Assembly (NCBI GenBank): GCA_963630555.1
Contig: CAVGND010000002.1
Coordinates: forward strand, 28,405 to 92,404
Origin: CAVALG01 sp963630555
GTDB taxonomy: Bacteria > Bacillota > Clostridia > Oscillospirales > Acutalibacteraceae
Direction of reading: 5' to 3'
DNA length: 64,000 nucleotides
Shown: piece by piece, positions 1 through 7,020 of the stretch
How the letters are laid out: every line of letters starts with the position of its first letter
Position numbering within the stretch: the stretch's first letter is position 1
Translations under genes and position numbers: made by a program
Notes under the pieces: model-generated
What the model was told of the DNA's origin: nothing
Database searches by the model: none
What the model saw: only the letters and a program-made list of their open reading frames with translations

Positions 1-353
1 CCTGCCGTTACGGATATTTTAAGCAGATCGTTAACTCCCGAAACGGCACCCGATACGGGGGCATTTACAATCACCTGCAATTTATCTTTTTCCGAAACTG
101 CCGTTTCCCAGCCCTGCTGCAAACATTCAATTCCGTTAAGCGTCAGACCTTCGGAAAGCGAAAATTTAACCTGCGCGCATTCAACCGCATCTGCATCAAT
201 ATCCAGTATCACATCCTCCGTACCGCCTGCCGTTATCACACCCGAACCCAAAAGTTCCGCGGATGCGGCCGCTGCCGCCGCAGGTAACGAAAACTGCACA
301 GTCAAAGCCGTAAGCACTGCGATTACTGCCAATGCTATTGATTTTTTAAACAT
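1..353 (-). CDS. Secreted cohesin-like domain protein, partial (runs off window start)
   Basis: The gene starts with ATG at 353 behind an AAAGGA ribosome binding site, and its 3' part lies outside the window. About 117 residues are visible. Residues 1 to about 28 are a signal peptide: MFKK, then a long hydrophobic stretch ending in an alanine-rich AAAAAAS region. The mature part is a beta-rich sequence with GGTEDVILDID, VKFSLSEGLTLNGIE and LLKISVTAG blocks. This is the spacing of cohesin or related carbohydrate-binding beta-sandwich domains, where a GD-x-V-x-V-P strand opens and an L-x-x-I/L-x-F-x-V strand closes. It lies 13 nt after rfbA, so it is probably co-transcribed. A cohesin would imply a dockerin-binding scaffold or cell-surface protein. 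With only one partial domain visible it could equally be another secreted beta-sandwich protein. Confidence 0.6.
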   Translation of the reverse strand, partial: MFKKSIALAVIAVLTALTVQFSLPAAAAAASAELLGSGVITAGGTEDVILDIDADAVECAQVKFSLSEGLTLNGIECLQQGWETAVSEKDKLQVIVNAPVSGAVSGVNDLLKISVTA

Positions 354-366
354 TTTCGGTCATCCT

Positions 367-1245
367 TTAATACTTGATTTTACCGTCGGCTACATCTTTA
401 AGATGTTTACCGTAGGGCGATTTTCCGTATCTGTCGGCTGATTCAAGCAATTTTTCTTTTGTTATCCAGCCGTTTTTATATGCTATTTCCTCAATGGCGG
501 AGATCTGTATTCCCTGCCTGTTTTCAATCACGCGGACAAACTCCGCCGCTTCGCTGAGCGCGTCCATTGTGCCCGTATCAAGCCATGCATACCCCCTGCC
601 GAGCGTTACTACATTAAGGCTGCCGTCCTCAAGATAGAGCCTGTTAAGATCGGTTATTTCAAGTTCGCCCCTTGCCGAGGGTTTAACTTTTTTAGCCATT
701 TCGACAACGCGTTTATCGTAAAAATAAAGTCCCGTTACACAATAGTTTGATTTGGGGTTGGCAGGCTTTTCTTCAATCGAAACAGCCTTGCCGTTTTCGT
801 CAAACTCAACAATTCCGAAACGCTCCGGGTCGTTTACATAATACCCGAATACGGTTGCGCCGTTTTCGCGGTTTGCCGCCTCTTTAAGCTGTTTTGAAAT
901 TCCGTTGCCGTAAAAGATATTATCACCGAGAACCATAGCGCAACTGTCGTCCCCTATAAATTCTTCACCTATCAGGAACGCCTGCGCCAGCCCGTCAGGT
1001 GACGGCTGAACGGCATAGGAAAGGTTTATTCCGTAGTCCGACCCGTCGCCGAGCAGTCTTTCAAAATTCGGCAGATCCGTCGGCGTGGAGATGATAAGTA
1101 TGTCCTTAATTCCCGCCAGCATAAGCGTCGAAAGCGGATAATATATCATCGGCTTATCGTAAACCGGCAGAAGTTGCTTTGAAGTTACCATTGTTAACGG
1201 GTAAAGTCGTGTTCCCGATCCGCCTGCAAGTACAATACCTTTCAT
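367..1245 (-). CDS. rfbA: Glucose-1-phosphate thymidylyltransferase RfbA
   Basis: Makes dTDP-glucose from glucose-1-phosphate and dTTP, the first step to dTDP-L-rhamnose for surface polysaccharides; cytoplasmic. The 292-residue protein has the family's normal length. It opens with the nucleotide-binding loop LAGGSGTRLYP (residues 6-16) followed by SKQLLPVYDKPMI, and has the metal-binding VLGDNIFYG motif (D108) and the sugar-binding IEEKPANPKS block. The start ATG has a GGAGGA ribosome binding site and lies 14 nt after the upstream cyclophilin stop. The other rhamnose genes (rfbB, C, D) are not in the window, and pairing with cyclophilins is unusual. The long RfbA form and the short RmlA form are the same activity, so the assignment is firm. 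Confidence 0.95.
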   Translation of the reverse strand: MKGIVLAGGSGTRLYPLTMVTSKQLLPVYDKPMIYYPLSTLMLAGIKDILIISTPTDLPNFERLLGDGSDYGINLSYAVQPSPDGLAQAFLIGEEFIGDDSCAMVLGDNIFYGNGISKQLKEAANRENGATVFGYYVNDPERFGIVEFDENGKAVSIEEKPANPKSNYCVTGLYFYDKRVVEMAKKVKPSARGELEITDLNRLYLEDGSLNVVTLGRGYAWLDTGTMDALSEAAEFVRVIENRQGIQISAIEEIAYKNGWITKEKLLESADRYGKSPYGKHLKDVADGKIKY

Positions 1246-1259
1246 TTTTAAGTCCTCCG

Positions 1260-2177
1260 TTATTTTGAATATTTTATAAGTTCCGCCGATGTAATAACAA
1301 CATCGGTTGCGGGCTTGTTGGTGCTTTCGTCCGCGTCAACCTGACTTATAGCGGTAACAACATCCATACCCTTATATACCTGTGCAAATACCGTATGTCC
1401 GCCCGTCGCCCTGTAAGCGCCGTCAAGATGCAGGTTTGCGCCGTTTTCGTAATAGAACTGCCACATTTCGTCCGGTATTTCGGAATAGACGGGCGAGCCG
1501 TTTTGATTATACATATAATCGTTGAACATTGAGTCAAGTTGCTTTTCGGTTGACGACTGACCGTAATACTGTTTGAACTGTGCCTTGGTGTTTTCAACCG
1601 TAGCGAGGTAATATTTTTTCATTTCTTCCCAACTTGAATATTCGCTTTTGGGGTCGGACGGGCAGTTTATAAAGAACTGGCTGCCGTTAGTGTTTACACC
1701 CGAATTTGCCATTGCGACCGAACCCGTGATATTAACCAGTTTCTTATCAAACTCATCTTCAAAATTCTCGCCCCAGATACTCTCGCCGCCCGTTCCCGTT
1801 CCGTTAGGGTCGCCGCCCTGTATCATAAAATCTTTTATAACACGGTGGAAGATAAGCCCGTTATAATATCCGTCTTTTATATGCGTCTTGAAATTTTCAA
1901 CCGCTTTGGGCGCAGCCTTTTCAAAAAATCGCATATAAATATCACCCATATTGGTGTGCAAAACGGCTACCTCCTCGCCCTCCTGCGGCTCGGAAAGTTG
2001 AAAGCCGAGTTGTTCGCCCGAATATGCGTCGGTTGATTCGTTAAGCGTAATTTCAGCCGTATCGGACGATGATTTTGAAGATTTATCGGCAGACGAAGTA
2101 TCGTCCGAATTGCCGCAGCCGGACAGCGGCAAAACCAAAACTATGGCGCAAAGCAGCGCGGAAATAAGTTTTTTCAT
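1260..2177 (-). CDS. Peptidyl-prolyl cis-trans isomerase lipoprotein, cyclophilin type
   Basis: Predicted extracytoplasmic foldase catalysing proline isomerisation in exported proteins. The N-terminus is a lipoprotein signal with lipobox L-S-G-C (C21), followed by a serine/threonine/aspartate-rich linker to about residue 65. The cyclophilin domain then starts at VAVLHTNMGDIYMRFF. FHRVIKDFMIQGGDP and NTNGSQFFIN carry the conserved catalytic arginine and the substrate pocket. An insertion of about 60 residues (SEYSSWEEMKKYY onward) interrupts the domain before GGHTVFAQVYKGMD. The start overlaps the stop of the upstream cytoplasmic paralogue by one base (TAATG), so the two are translationally coupled. 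The paralogue at 2177-2776 lacks both lipobox and insertion, suggesting duplication with one copy re-targeted to the membrane. Confidence 0.93.
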   Translation of the reverse strand: MKKLISALLCAIVLVLPLSGCGNSDDTSSADKSSKSSSDTAEITLNESTDAYSGEQLGFQLSEPQEGEEVAVLHTNMGDIYMRFFEKAAPKAVENFKTHIKDGYYNGLIFHRVIKDFMIQGGDPNGTGTGGESIWGENFEDEFDKKLVNITGSVAMANSGVNTNGSQFFINCPSDPKSEYSSWEEMKKYYLATVENTKAQFKQYYGQSSTEKQLDSMFNDYMYNQNGSPVYSEIPDEMWQFYYENGANLHLDGAYRATGGHTVFAQVYKGMDVVTAISQVDADESTNKPATDVVITSAELIKYSK

Positions 2178-2776
2178 TATTCAGCCACCTCGATATCTAT
2201 ACCCTCGATAGTTACGGGGGTAATGGGTTTGTCCGCACCGTCAACCTCCGCGTCGGCTATTTTATGCACGGTGTCCATACCGTCATACACCTGACCGAAA
2301 ACGCTGTGCCTGAAATCAAGCCACGGCGTACCGCCTAATTTTTCGTAACCCTCAACCGCTTGCGGCGGAAAACTGTCGGGCAGCTGCTTCATCTGCTCGG
2401 TCATATTTTGCGGAACCGACTGTGCCTCAACAATAAAGAACTGGCTGCCGTTGGTGCCGGGGCCTGCGTTCGCCATTGAAAGCGCGCCGCAGATATTATG
2501 CAGCAAGGGGTGAAATTCATCGGCAAAAGGCTTGCCCCAAATACTCTCGCCGCCGCAGCCGGTAGCCGTCGGGTCGCCGCCCTGTATCATAAAATCTTTT
2601 ATAACACGGTGAAAAACGATACCGTTGTAATATCCGTTTTTAGCGTGGGTAACAAAATTTTCAACCGTCTTGGGCGCATATTCGCCGAAAAGGCGTATTT
2701 TTATATCGCCCATATTGGTATGCATAACGGCAACATTTTCGCCGCTTACAGGTAAATCCAACTGATTAAAAGCCAA
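2177..2776 (-). CDS. Cytoplasmic cyclophilin-type peptidyl-prolyl isomerase
   Basis: A 199-residue single-domain cyclophilin without signal peptide, so predicted cytoplasmic. Conserved blocks are MHTNMGDIKIRLF, FHRVIKDFMIQGGDPTATG (catalytic Arg), GTNGSQFFIVEA and FRHSVFGQVYDGMD. The start is a TTG codon at 2774-2776 preceded by CGGAGG with good spacing; no ATG fits better. It is first in an apparent operon with the lipoprotein cyclophilin, rfbA and the cohesin-like gene. A sigma-A-type promoter lies just upstream in the region shared divergently with nrdR. Confidence 0.94.
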   Translation of the reverse strand: MAFNQLDLPVSGENVAVMHTNMGDIKIRLFGEYAPKTVENFVTHAKNGYYNGIVFHRVIKDFMIQGGDPTATGCGGESIWGKPFADEFHPLLHNICGALSMANAGPGTNGSQFFIVEAQSVPQNMTEQMKQLPDSFPPQAVEGYEKLGGTPWLDFRHSVFGQVYDGMDTVHKIADAEVDGADKPITPVTIEGIDIEVAE

Positions 2777-2810
2777 AACAAAAACCTCCGAAAAAATATT
2801 AGTTTATTAT

Positions 2811-2839
2811 ATTTTACATAAAACCGCCGACATAATCAA
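2811..2839 (-). promoter_or_regulatory. Sigma-A-type promoter for the cyclophilin operon
   Basis: On the minus strand, TTGATT (2834-2839) and TAAAAT (2811-2816) are separated by 17 bp, about 35 nt before the TTG start of the cytoplasmic cyclophilin. A second AT-rich TATAAT lies slightly downstream but its spacing to the -35 is too long. Confidence 0.5.
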
Positions 2840-2860
2840 CACAAAAATTATTAAATTTTC

Positions 2861-2890
2861 TTGACTTGCGGTTTTTTTCTGTGATATGAT
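2861..2890 (+). promoter_or_regulatory. Promoter of nrdR
   Basis: TTGACT (2861-2866), an 18-bp spacer, then TATGAT (2885-2890) with an upstream TG (extended -10). It lies 33 nt before the nrdR start and is divergent from the cyclophilin promoter. I see no clear NrdR-box pair in the shared region. Confidence 0.65.
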
Positions 2891-2923
2891 ATAAAAAATT
2901 CAAACAAAAAAGGTGAAACGCAT

Positions 2924-3379
2924 ATGAAATGCCCCTACTGCGCATTTGAAGAAAGCAAGGTTATAGATTCGCGCCCGACCGATGAGGGTGAGCGTATCCG
3001 CCGCCGCCGCGAGTGCCTTAAATGCGGCAAACGCTTTACGACCTACGAAATAATCGAAAGCCTGCCGATAATTGTTATTAAAAAGGATAAAACGCGCGAA
3101 GTGTTTGACCGTGATAAGTTGATGACCGGGCTTTTGCGTGCCTGCCAAAAACGCCCCGTATCGATTGACGAGCTTGAAAAATTGGTTGACGATATTGAGG
3201 CTTCGCTGCATAATTCGCTTGACCGTGAAGTAACATCCGACCGAATAGGCGAACTTGTTATGGAAAAACTTAAAGCGCTTGACGAGGTGGCATATGTCCG
3301 CTTTGCCTCGGTTTACAGGCAGTTTAAGGATATAAACACCTTTATGGAGGAACTTAACAAACTGCTTTCGGGCAAATGA
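2924..3379 (+). CDS. nrdR: Transcriptional repressor NrdR
   Basis: Represses ribonucleotide reductase genes in response to dATP/ATP levels. The 151-residue protein has the usual length. Its N-terminal zinc ribbon has C3-x2-C6 and C31-x2-C34, with the arginine-rich ERIRRRRECLKCGKRFTTYE segment between and after them. The ATP-cone domain follows (VIKKDKTREVFDRDKL, DEVAYVRFASVYRQFKD). It starts with ATG after AAAGGTG and is followed by its own terminator, so it appears monocistronic. No ribonucleotide reductase gene is in the window, so its targets lie elsewhere. Confidence 0.97.
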   Translation: MKCPYCAFEESKVIDSRPTDEGERIRRRRECLKCGKRFTTYEIIESLPIIVIKKDKTREVFDRDKLMTGLLRACQKRPVSIDELEKLVDDIEASLHNSLDREVTSDRIGELVMEKLKALDEVAYVRFASVYRQFKDINTFMEELNKLLSGK

Positions 3380-3403
3380 TATACTTTTAAACCGCATAAA
3401 TTC

Positions 3404-3440
3404 AGAACCGCAAATCCGATATGGTTTGCGGTTCTTTCTA
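3404..3440 (+). terminator. Rho-independent terminator of nrdR
   Basis: Inverted repeat AGAACCGCAAA / TTTGCGGTTCT (3404-3414 and 3425-3435) followed by the T-rich TTCTATTT, 25 nt after the nrdR stop. Confidence 0.8.
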
Positions 3441-3483
3441 TTTGCCCAAAACGATTACACACCGCTATCCGTCCCGTGCGCCC

Positions 3484-3592
3484 TGCCCGACCGCTGACGG
3501 TACGCACTTACCCTTGCCTCCCTCTGACGAGGGAGGTGGCACGGCGGCAGCCGTGACGGAGGGAGAGATAACTAAGGCTAACGGAAAATCGC
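3484..3592. repeat. Modular palindromic intergenic repeat, copy 1
   Basis: Contains CCTCCCTCTGACGAGGGAGG, a short hairpin GGCACGGCGGCAGCCGTGAC, and GGAGGGAGAGATAACTAAGG. The same order recurs almost base for base at 6259-6371 on the far side of the TIR-protein gene. The outer halves (CTCCCTC and GAGGGAG) pair with each other around the inner hairpin. Open frames through it read as low-complexity peptides and are not genes. Confidence 0.85.
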
Positions 3593-3595
3593 AAA

Positions 3596-3717
3596 ATTAC
3601 TATTGTAATTTTTACAATTGCAGTTTATAATAGATATTGGCAGACGGCAAAAATCAATCATTTTTTGATTACAAGTGTAAAATATGCGTTGACATTTGAT
3701 TACAATTGTAATATAAT
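3596..3717 (+). promoter_or_regulatory. Promoter region with four TTACAATTG-type palindromes (probable autoregulatory operators)
   Basis: A consensus promoter TTGACA (3689-3694), 17 bp, TATAAT (3712-3717) drives the ribbon-helix-helix gene. Its spacer holds the perfect 14-bp palindrome ATTACAATTGTAAT (3699-3712). Near-copies occur at 3668-3681 (ATTACAAGTGTAAA) and 3596-3609 (ATTACTATTGTAAT), with a partial one around 3611-3620. A second promoter-like pair, TTGTAA (3603-3608) and TATAAT (3626-3631) with 17 bp between, brackets the partial copy. The last two sites are 31 bp apart centre to centre, about three helical turns. This layout suggests cooperative binding by the downstream ribbon-helix-helix protein; that is inference. 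Confidence 0.65.
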
Positions 3718-3738
3718 AGACGGCGGAAGGGCATTTTT

Positions 3739-3936
3739 ATGGAAAAGAAATTGATTATAACTTCTAAAAAATATAGGGGCGAAACTATGGTTGTATCATC
3801 ACGGCTGACCAATGAGTTGGTTGAAGAACTTGATAAAATAGCGGAAAAGACCGGCCGCACGAGGAACGAGATTGTTCAACTGTGTTTGGAATTTGCCGTT
3901 GATAATTTGGAAATAAAAGAAAATAAACAAGACTGA
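3739..3936 (+). CDS. Ribbon-helix-helix (CopG-like) DNA-binding protein
   Basis: A 65-residue protein whose C-terminal 45 residues fit the CopG/Arc fold. VVSSRLTNELVEELDKIA would be the beta strand and first helix, and GRTRNEIVQLCLEFAVDNL the turn and second helix. Two starts are plausible: ATG at 3739 with GGAAGG, or ATG at 3787 (residue 17) with AGGGG; both keep the whole fold. It ends 27 nt before the TIR-protein gene and is almost certainly in its operon. The palindromes in its promoter are typical targets for this fold, so it probably represses itself and the downstream gene. No toxin partner of a classical toxin-antitoxin pair is visible. Confidence 0.8.
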   Translation: MEKKLIITSKKYRGETMVVSSRLTNELVEELDKIAEKTGRTRNEIVQLCLEFAVDNLEIKENKQD

Positions 3937-3963
3937 ATTAATTAAAGCGATAAGGGGATTGTT

Positions 3964-6216
3964 ATGGCAGTTTTCAAATGTAAAATGTGCGGCGGCACAA
4001 TTGAATTTGAGCAGGGTTCAACCGTAGGAGTATGTGACTCGTGCGGTACAAAACAAACTCTGCCCCGTCTTGATGACGAAAAAAGAGCAAATTTATATGA
4101 CCGTGCAAACCATTTCCGCCGCAATAATGATTTTGACAAGGCGATGGGTATTTACGAACAGATTTTAAGCGAGGATAACACCGACGCGGAAGCCTATTGG
4201 TCGCTTGTTCTCTGCCGTTACGGTATTGAATATGTCAAAGACCCCGCAACTCATAAACGCGTTCCCACGGTAAACCGCGCGCAGTTCACCTCAATTTTTG
4301 CGGACGAAGATTATAAATCGGCATTGCAATACGCCGACGGGTACCAAAAAGAAATATATGAGCAGGAAGCAAAAGCAATTGATGAAATTCAAAAGGGTAT
4401 TCTTGCAATTTCGCAAAAAGAAGAACCTTTTGATGTTTTTATTTGCTACAAAGAAACCGATAAAGACGGCAGAAGAACGCAGGACAGCGTTCTTGCAAAT
4501 GACCTTTACCACCAATTAAGGCAAGAGGGTTTTAAGGTGTTTTTCAGCCGTATAACACTTGAAGATAAATTAGGCACGGCGTACGAGCCGTACATATTCG
4601 CCGCCTTGAATTCCGCAAAAGTTATGGTCGTACTCGGAACAAAGGCGGAATATTTTAATGCCGTTTGGGTAAAAAACGAGTGGAGCCGATATTTGGCGCT
4701 TGTTAAAAAGTCGGGCGGCAAGAAAATGCTCATCCCGGCATACCGTGATATGGACCCTTACGACCTGCCGGAAGAATTTTCTCACCTGCAGGCGCAGGAT
4801 ATGTCAAAACTCGGCTTTATGCAGGATTTAATAAGAGGGATTAAGAAGATAATTTCGGTAAGCGCGCCTAAGCCGGCGGCAGGTGACGCTGTTGTTATAA
4901 ACAGCGGTAACGCAAATGTCGAACCGCTGCTTAAGCGTGCCTTTATGTTCCTTGAAGACGGAAATTGGCATGAAGCCGACGAATATTGCGAGAAGGTGCT
5001 GGATCAAGACCCCGAAAATGCCGCTGCGTATTTAGGGAAATTGATGGCGCAGCTGCAGGTTTCAAAACAGGAAAAATTAGCAGACTGCGAAGAACCGTTT
5101 GCCGAAAACAGCAATTACCAAAAGGCGCTGCGGTTTGGCAATGCGGACTTACAGAGCGTGTTAAAAGGATATATTAAACATATTAACGAGCGTAACGAAA
5201 CTGCAAGATTAGAGAAGGCTTATAATTCGGCGTTGGAAATTATGAATAACGCAATTTCCGAAAAAGATTATCTCAGCGCAGCCGAAAAATTTGAAGCGAT
5301 TGCTCAATTCAAAGACGCCGGAAAACTTGCCGAGCAGTGCCGTCAAAATGCGGAAAAGATAAAGCAAGAGCGTGTTGAAAAAGAAGAAGTCCAAAAACTT
5401 GAGCGCGAGCGCAAAGCCGAGGAAAAGCGAATAGCAGCAGAAAAGCGCAAAAAACGCAACATAAAAATCGCAAAAATAGGTACGCCTATTCTTTGCGCCT
5501 GTATCGCTTTTGTAATTGTGCTTGTAACGGTTATTATGCCGGCAATAGACAAGCGCAATTTTATATCAAAATACGGGCAAAAGGCTTACGATATGTTCGG
5601 AACAGCCGAAGAAGGCTCAATTGTAAAATTCGGGAAATATGAGCAGGATAATGACGAAAGCAACGGGCAGGAAGATATTGAATGGCAGGTGCTTGATATT
5701 AAGGACGGTAAAATGCTTGTTGTAAGCCGCTATGCGCTTGATTGCCAACCGTATAACACAGAACTAACAGATGTAACCTGGGAAACCTGTTCGCTTAGGA
5801 ATTGGCTTAACAACACATTTTACAGCGGAACATTCACCGAAGATGAACGTGCTTTAATTGCCGACAGTACCGTATATGCACAAGCCAACCCGCAATACAA
5901 CACCGACCCGGGTAATGACACAACCGACAAGGTGTTTTTACTTAGTATAAACGAAGTTGAAGAATATTTTTCTTCAAATGAAGAAAGAATGTGCGTACCG
6001 ACCGCTTACGCGGTAGCAAACGGCGCATATACAAGTGATACTTATGAAAAAGGTGGCGAAGCCACCTGCTGGTGGTGGGTCCGTTCGCCCGGCACTTACC
6101 AGGGTTATGCCGCTTTTGTCGGCGCTGACGGTTCGGTCTCTTACTTCGGTTACTATGTCGACGGTGTTGGTGACGCCGTGCGTCCCGCAATGTGGATAAA
6201 TTTGAAATCAAAATAA
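3964..6216 (+). CDS. Zinc ribbon - TPR - TIR - coiled coil - TM - DUF6273 protein
   Basis: A 750-residue multi-domain protein. Residues 6-27 form a zinc ribbon (C6-x2-C9, C24-x2-C27) and about 40-145 are TPR-like helices. Residues 155-300 form a TIR domain beginning FDVFICYKETDKDGR, with a WVKNEW helix. E239 there sits where NAD-cleaving TIR domains carry the catalytic glutamate. Helical repeats (320-460) and a charged coiled coil (465-500) follow. A single membrane segment (about 503-527) leads to a C-terminal DUF6273-like domain (550-748). That domain contains FGKYEQD, IEWQVLDIKDGKMLVVS, SLRNWLNNTFY, WWWVRSPG and VRPAMWINL. The likely topology is TIR inside and DUF6273 outside. The family is seen in gut Clostridia without an assigned role. 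Signalling, defence or effector functions are all possible. Confidence 0.8.
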   Translation: MAVFKCKMCGGTIEFEQGSTVGVCDSCGTKQTLPRLDDEKRANLYDRANHFRRNNDFDKAMGIYEQILSEDNTDAEAYWSLVLCRYGIEYVKDPATHKRVPTVNRAQFTSIFADEDYKSALQYADGYQKEIYEQEAKAIDEIQKGILAISQKEEPFDVFICYKETDKDGRRTQDSVLANDLYHQLRQEGFKVFFSRITLEDKLGTAYEPYIFAALNSAKVMVVLGTKAEYFNAVWVKNEWSRYLALVKKSGGKKMLIPAYRDMDPYDLPEEFSHLQAQDMSKLGFMQDLIRGIKKIISVSAPKPAAGDAVVINSGNANVEPLLKRAFMFLEDGNWHEADEYCEKVLDQDPENAAAYLGKLMAQLQVSKQEKLADCEEPFAENSNYQKALRFGNADLQSVLKGYIKHINERNETARLEKAYNSALEIMNNAISEKDYLSAAEKFEAIAQFKDAGKLAEQCRQNAEKIKQERVEKEEVQKLERERKAEEKRIAAEKRKKRNIKIAKIGTPILCACIAFVIVLVTVIMPAIDKRNFISKYGQKAYDMFGTAEEGSIVKFGKYEQDNDESNGQEDIEWQVLDIKDGKMLVVSRYALDCQPYNTELTDVTWETCSLRNWLNNTFYSGTFTEDERALIADSTVYAQANPQYNTDPGNDTTDKVFLLSINEVEEYFSSNEERMCVPTAYAVANGAYTSDTYEKGGEATCWWWVRSPGTYQGYAAFVGADGSVSYFGYYVDGVGDAVRPAMWINLKSK

Positions 6217-7007
6217 GCCCCGTAATTTCATAAGCCGCAGTTTTACGCACAAACACTTGTCGCCCTCTGACCGCTGACGGTAGGCACAGACCCTTGCCTC
6301 CCTCTGACGAGGGAGGTGGCACGGCGGCAGCCGTGACGGAGGGAGAGATAACTAAGGCTAACGGAAAACCGCAGACTTCAGACATTGGATATCCTATATC
6401 AGACTTTAATTTTAGATATTAGATAATTGTAACGGTAGTTAGGGGATAGACAATAACTTGTTTTTGCTGTTGGTCTTTTCTCTCCCTCAGTCAAAAATTT
6501 TCAATTTTTGCCAGCCCCCTCGTCAGAGGGGGCCGAGGGTTTGAAGGTTACGGCATCCTGCGAACAGACGGCGGCTTGTCCGCCCTTGCCTCCCTCTGAC
6601 GAGGGGTTTGAGAAATATTTTTAGTTTTCGTTATCTCTCCCTCCGTCGAGGCAGAGCCTCGACACCTCCCCCCGTCAGGTGGAGGCAAGGAATTGAGGAA
6701 TACCGTCAGCGTTCGGAGAGAAGTGGCACGGCTTTAGCCGTGACGGATGGAGAAATACTGAAAACCAACGGTACGCACAAACACTTGTCGCCCTCTGACG
6801 AGGGTGCGGGTGTCCGGTGGACACCTCTGCGAAGCAGAAGCACCGACCGAGGCGGCAGCCGAGACGATGTCAAAACGGAGTTTTGACAGAGGGAGAGAAA
6901 AAACTAAGTGAATATCAATTCACCGTCTGTCATCAATCTACCGTTACCACTCTAAAGTCAACATCAACCGCAAAAACAAACCCATAACCACATAAATCCG
7001 TGAATAT
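6217..7007. repeat. Cluster of modular palindromic repeats (about 0.7 kb)
   Basis: Copy 2 of the repeat spans 6259-6371 and matches copy 1. Further degenerate modules run to about 6900. They alternate a CTCCCTC / GAGGGAG frame with interchangeable small hairpins: TCAAAAATTTTCAATTTTTG (6491-6510), TCGAGGCAGAGCCTCGA (6647-6663), GGCACGGCTTTAGCCGTGAC, GTCCGGTGGAC, CTGCGAAGCAG, CCGAGGCGGCAGCCGAG and GTCAAAACGGAGTTTTGAC. The phrase ACGCACAAACACTTGTCGCCCTCTGAC occurs twice, once in each half. I see no credible gene in this stretch. It behaves like a nested intergenic element array of unknown function. Confidence 0.8.
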
Positions 7008-7020
7008 AGGAGGATATGAA

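Noticed and set aside
3421..3630. Open frame encoding PPSDEGGGTAAAVTEGE-type peptide
   Set aside because: It is a translation of the modular intergenic repeat, overlaps the nrdR terminator and lacks a ribosome binding site.
3739..6216. Classical toxin-antitoxin pair (ribbon-helix-helix plus toxin)
   Set aside because: The downstream gene is a 750-residue membrane TIR protein, not a RelE, MazF or Fic-type toxin; the regulator-effector idea is kept only as a finding.
6608..6886. Open frame of 92 codons in the repeat cluster
   Set aside because: Built entirely from repeat modules and hairpins, with arginine/glycine-rich low-complexity content and no start signal.
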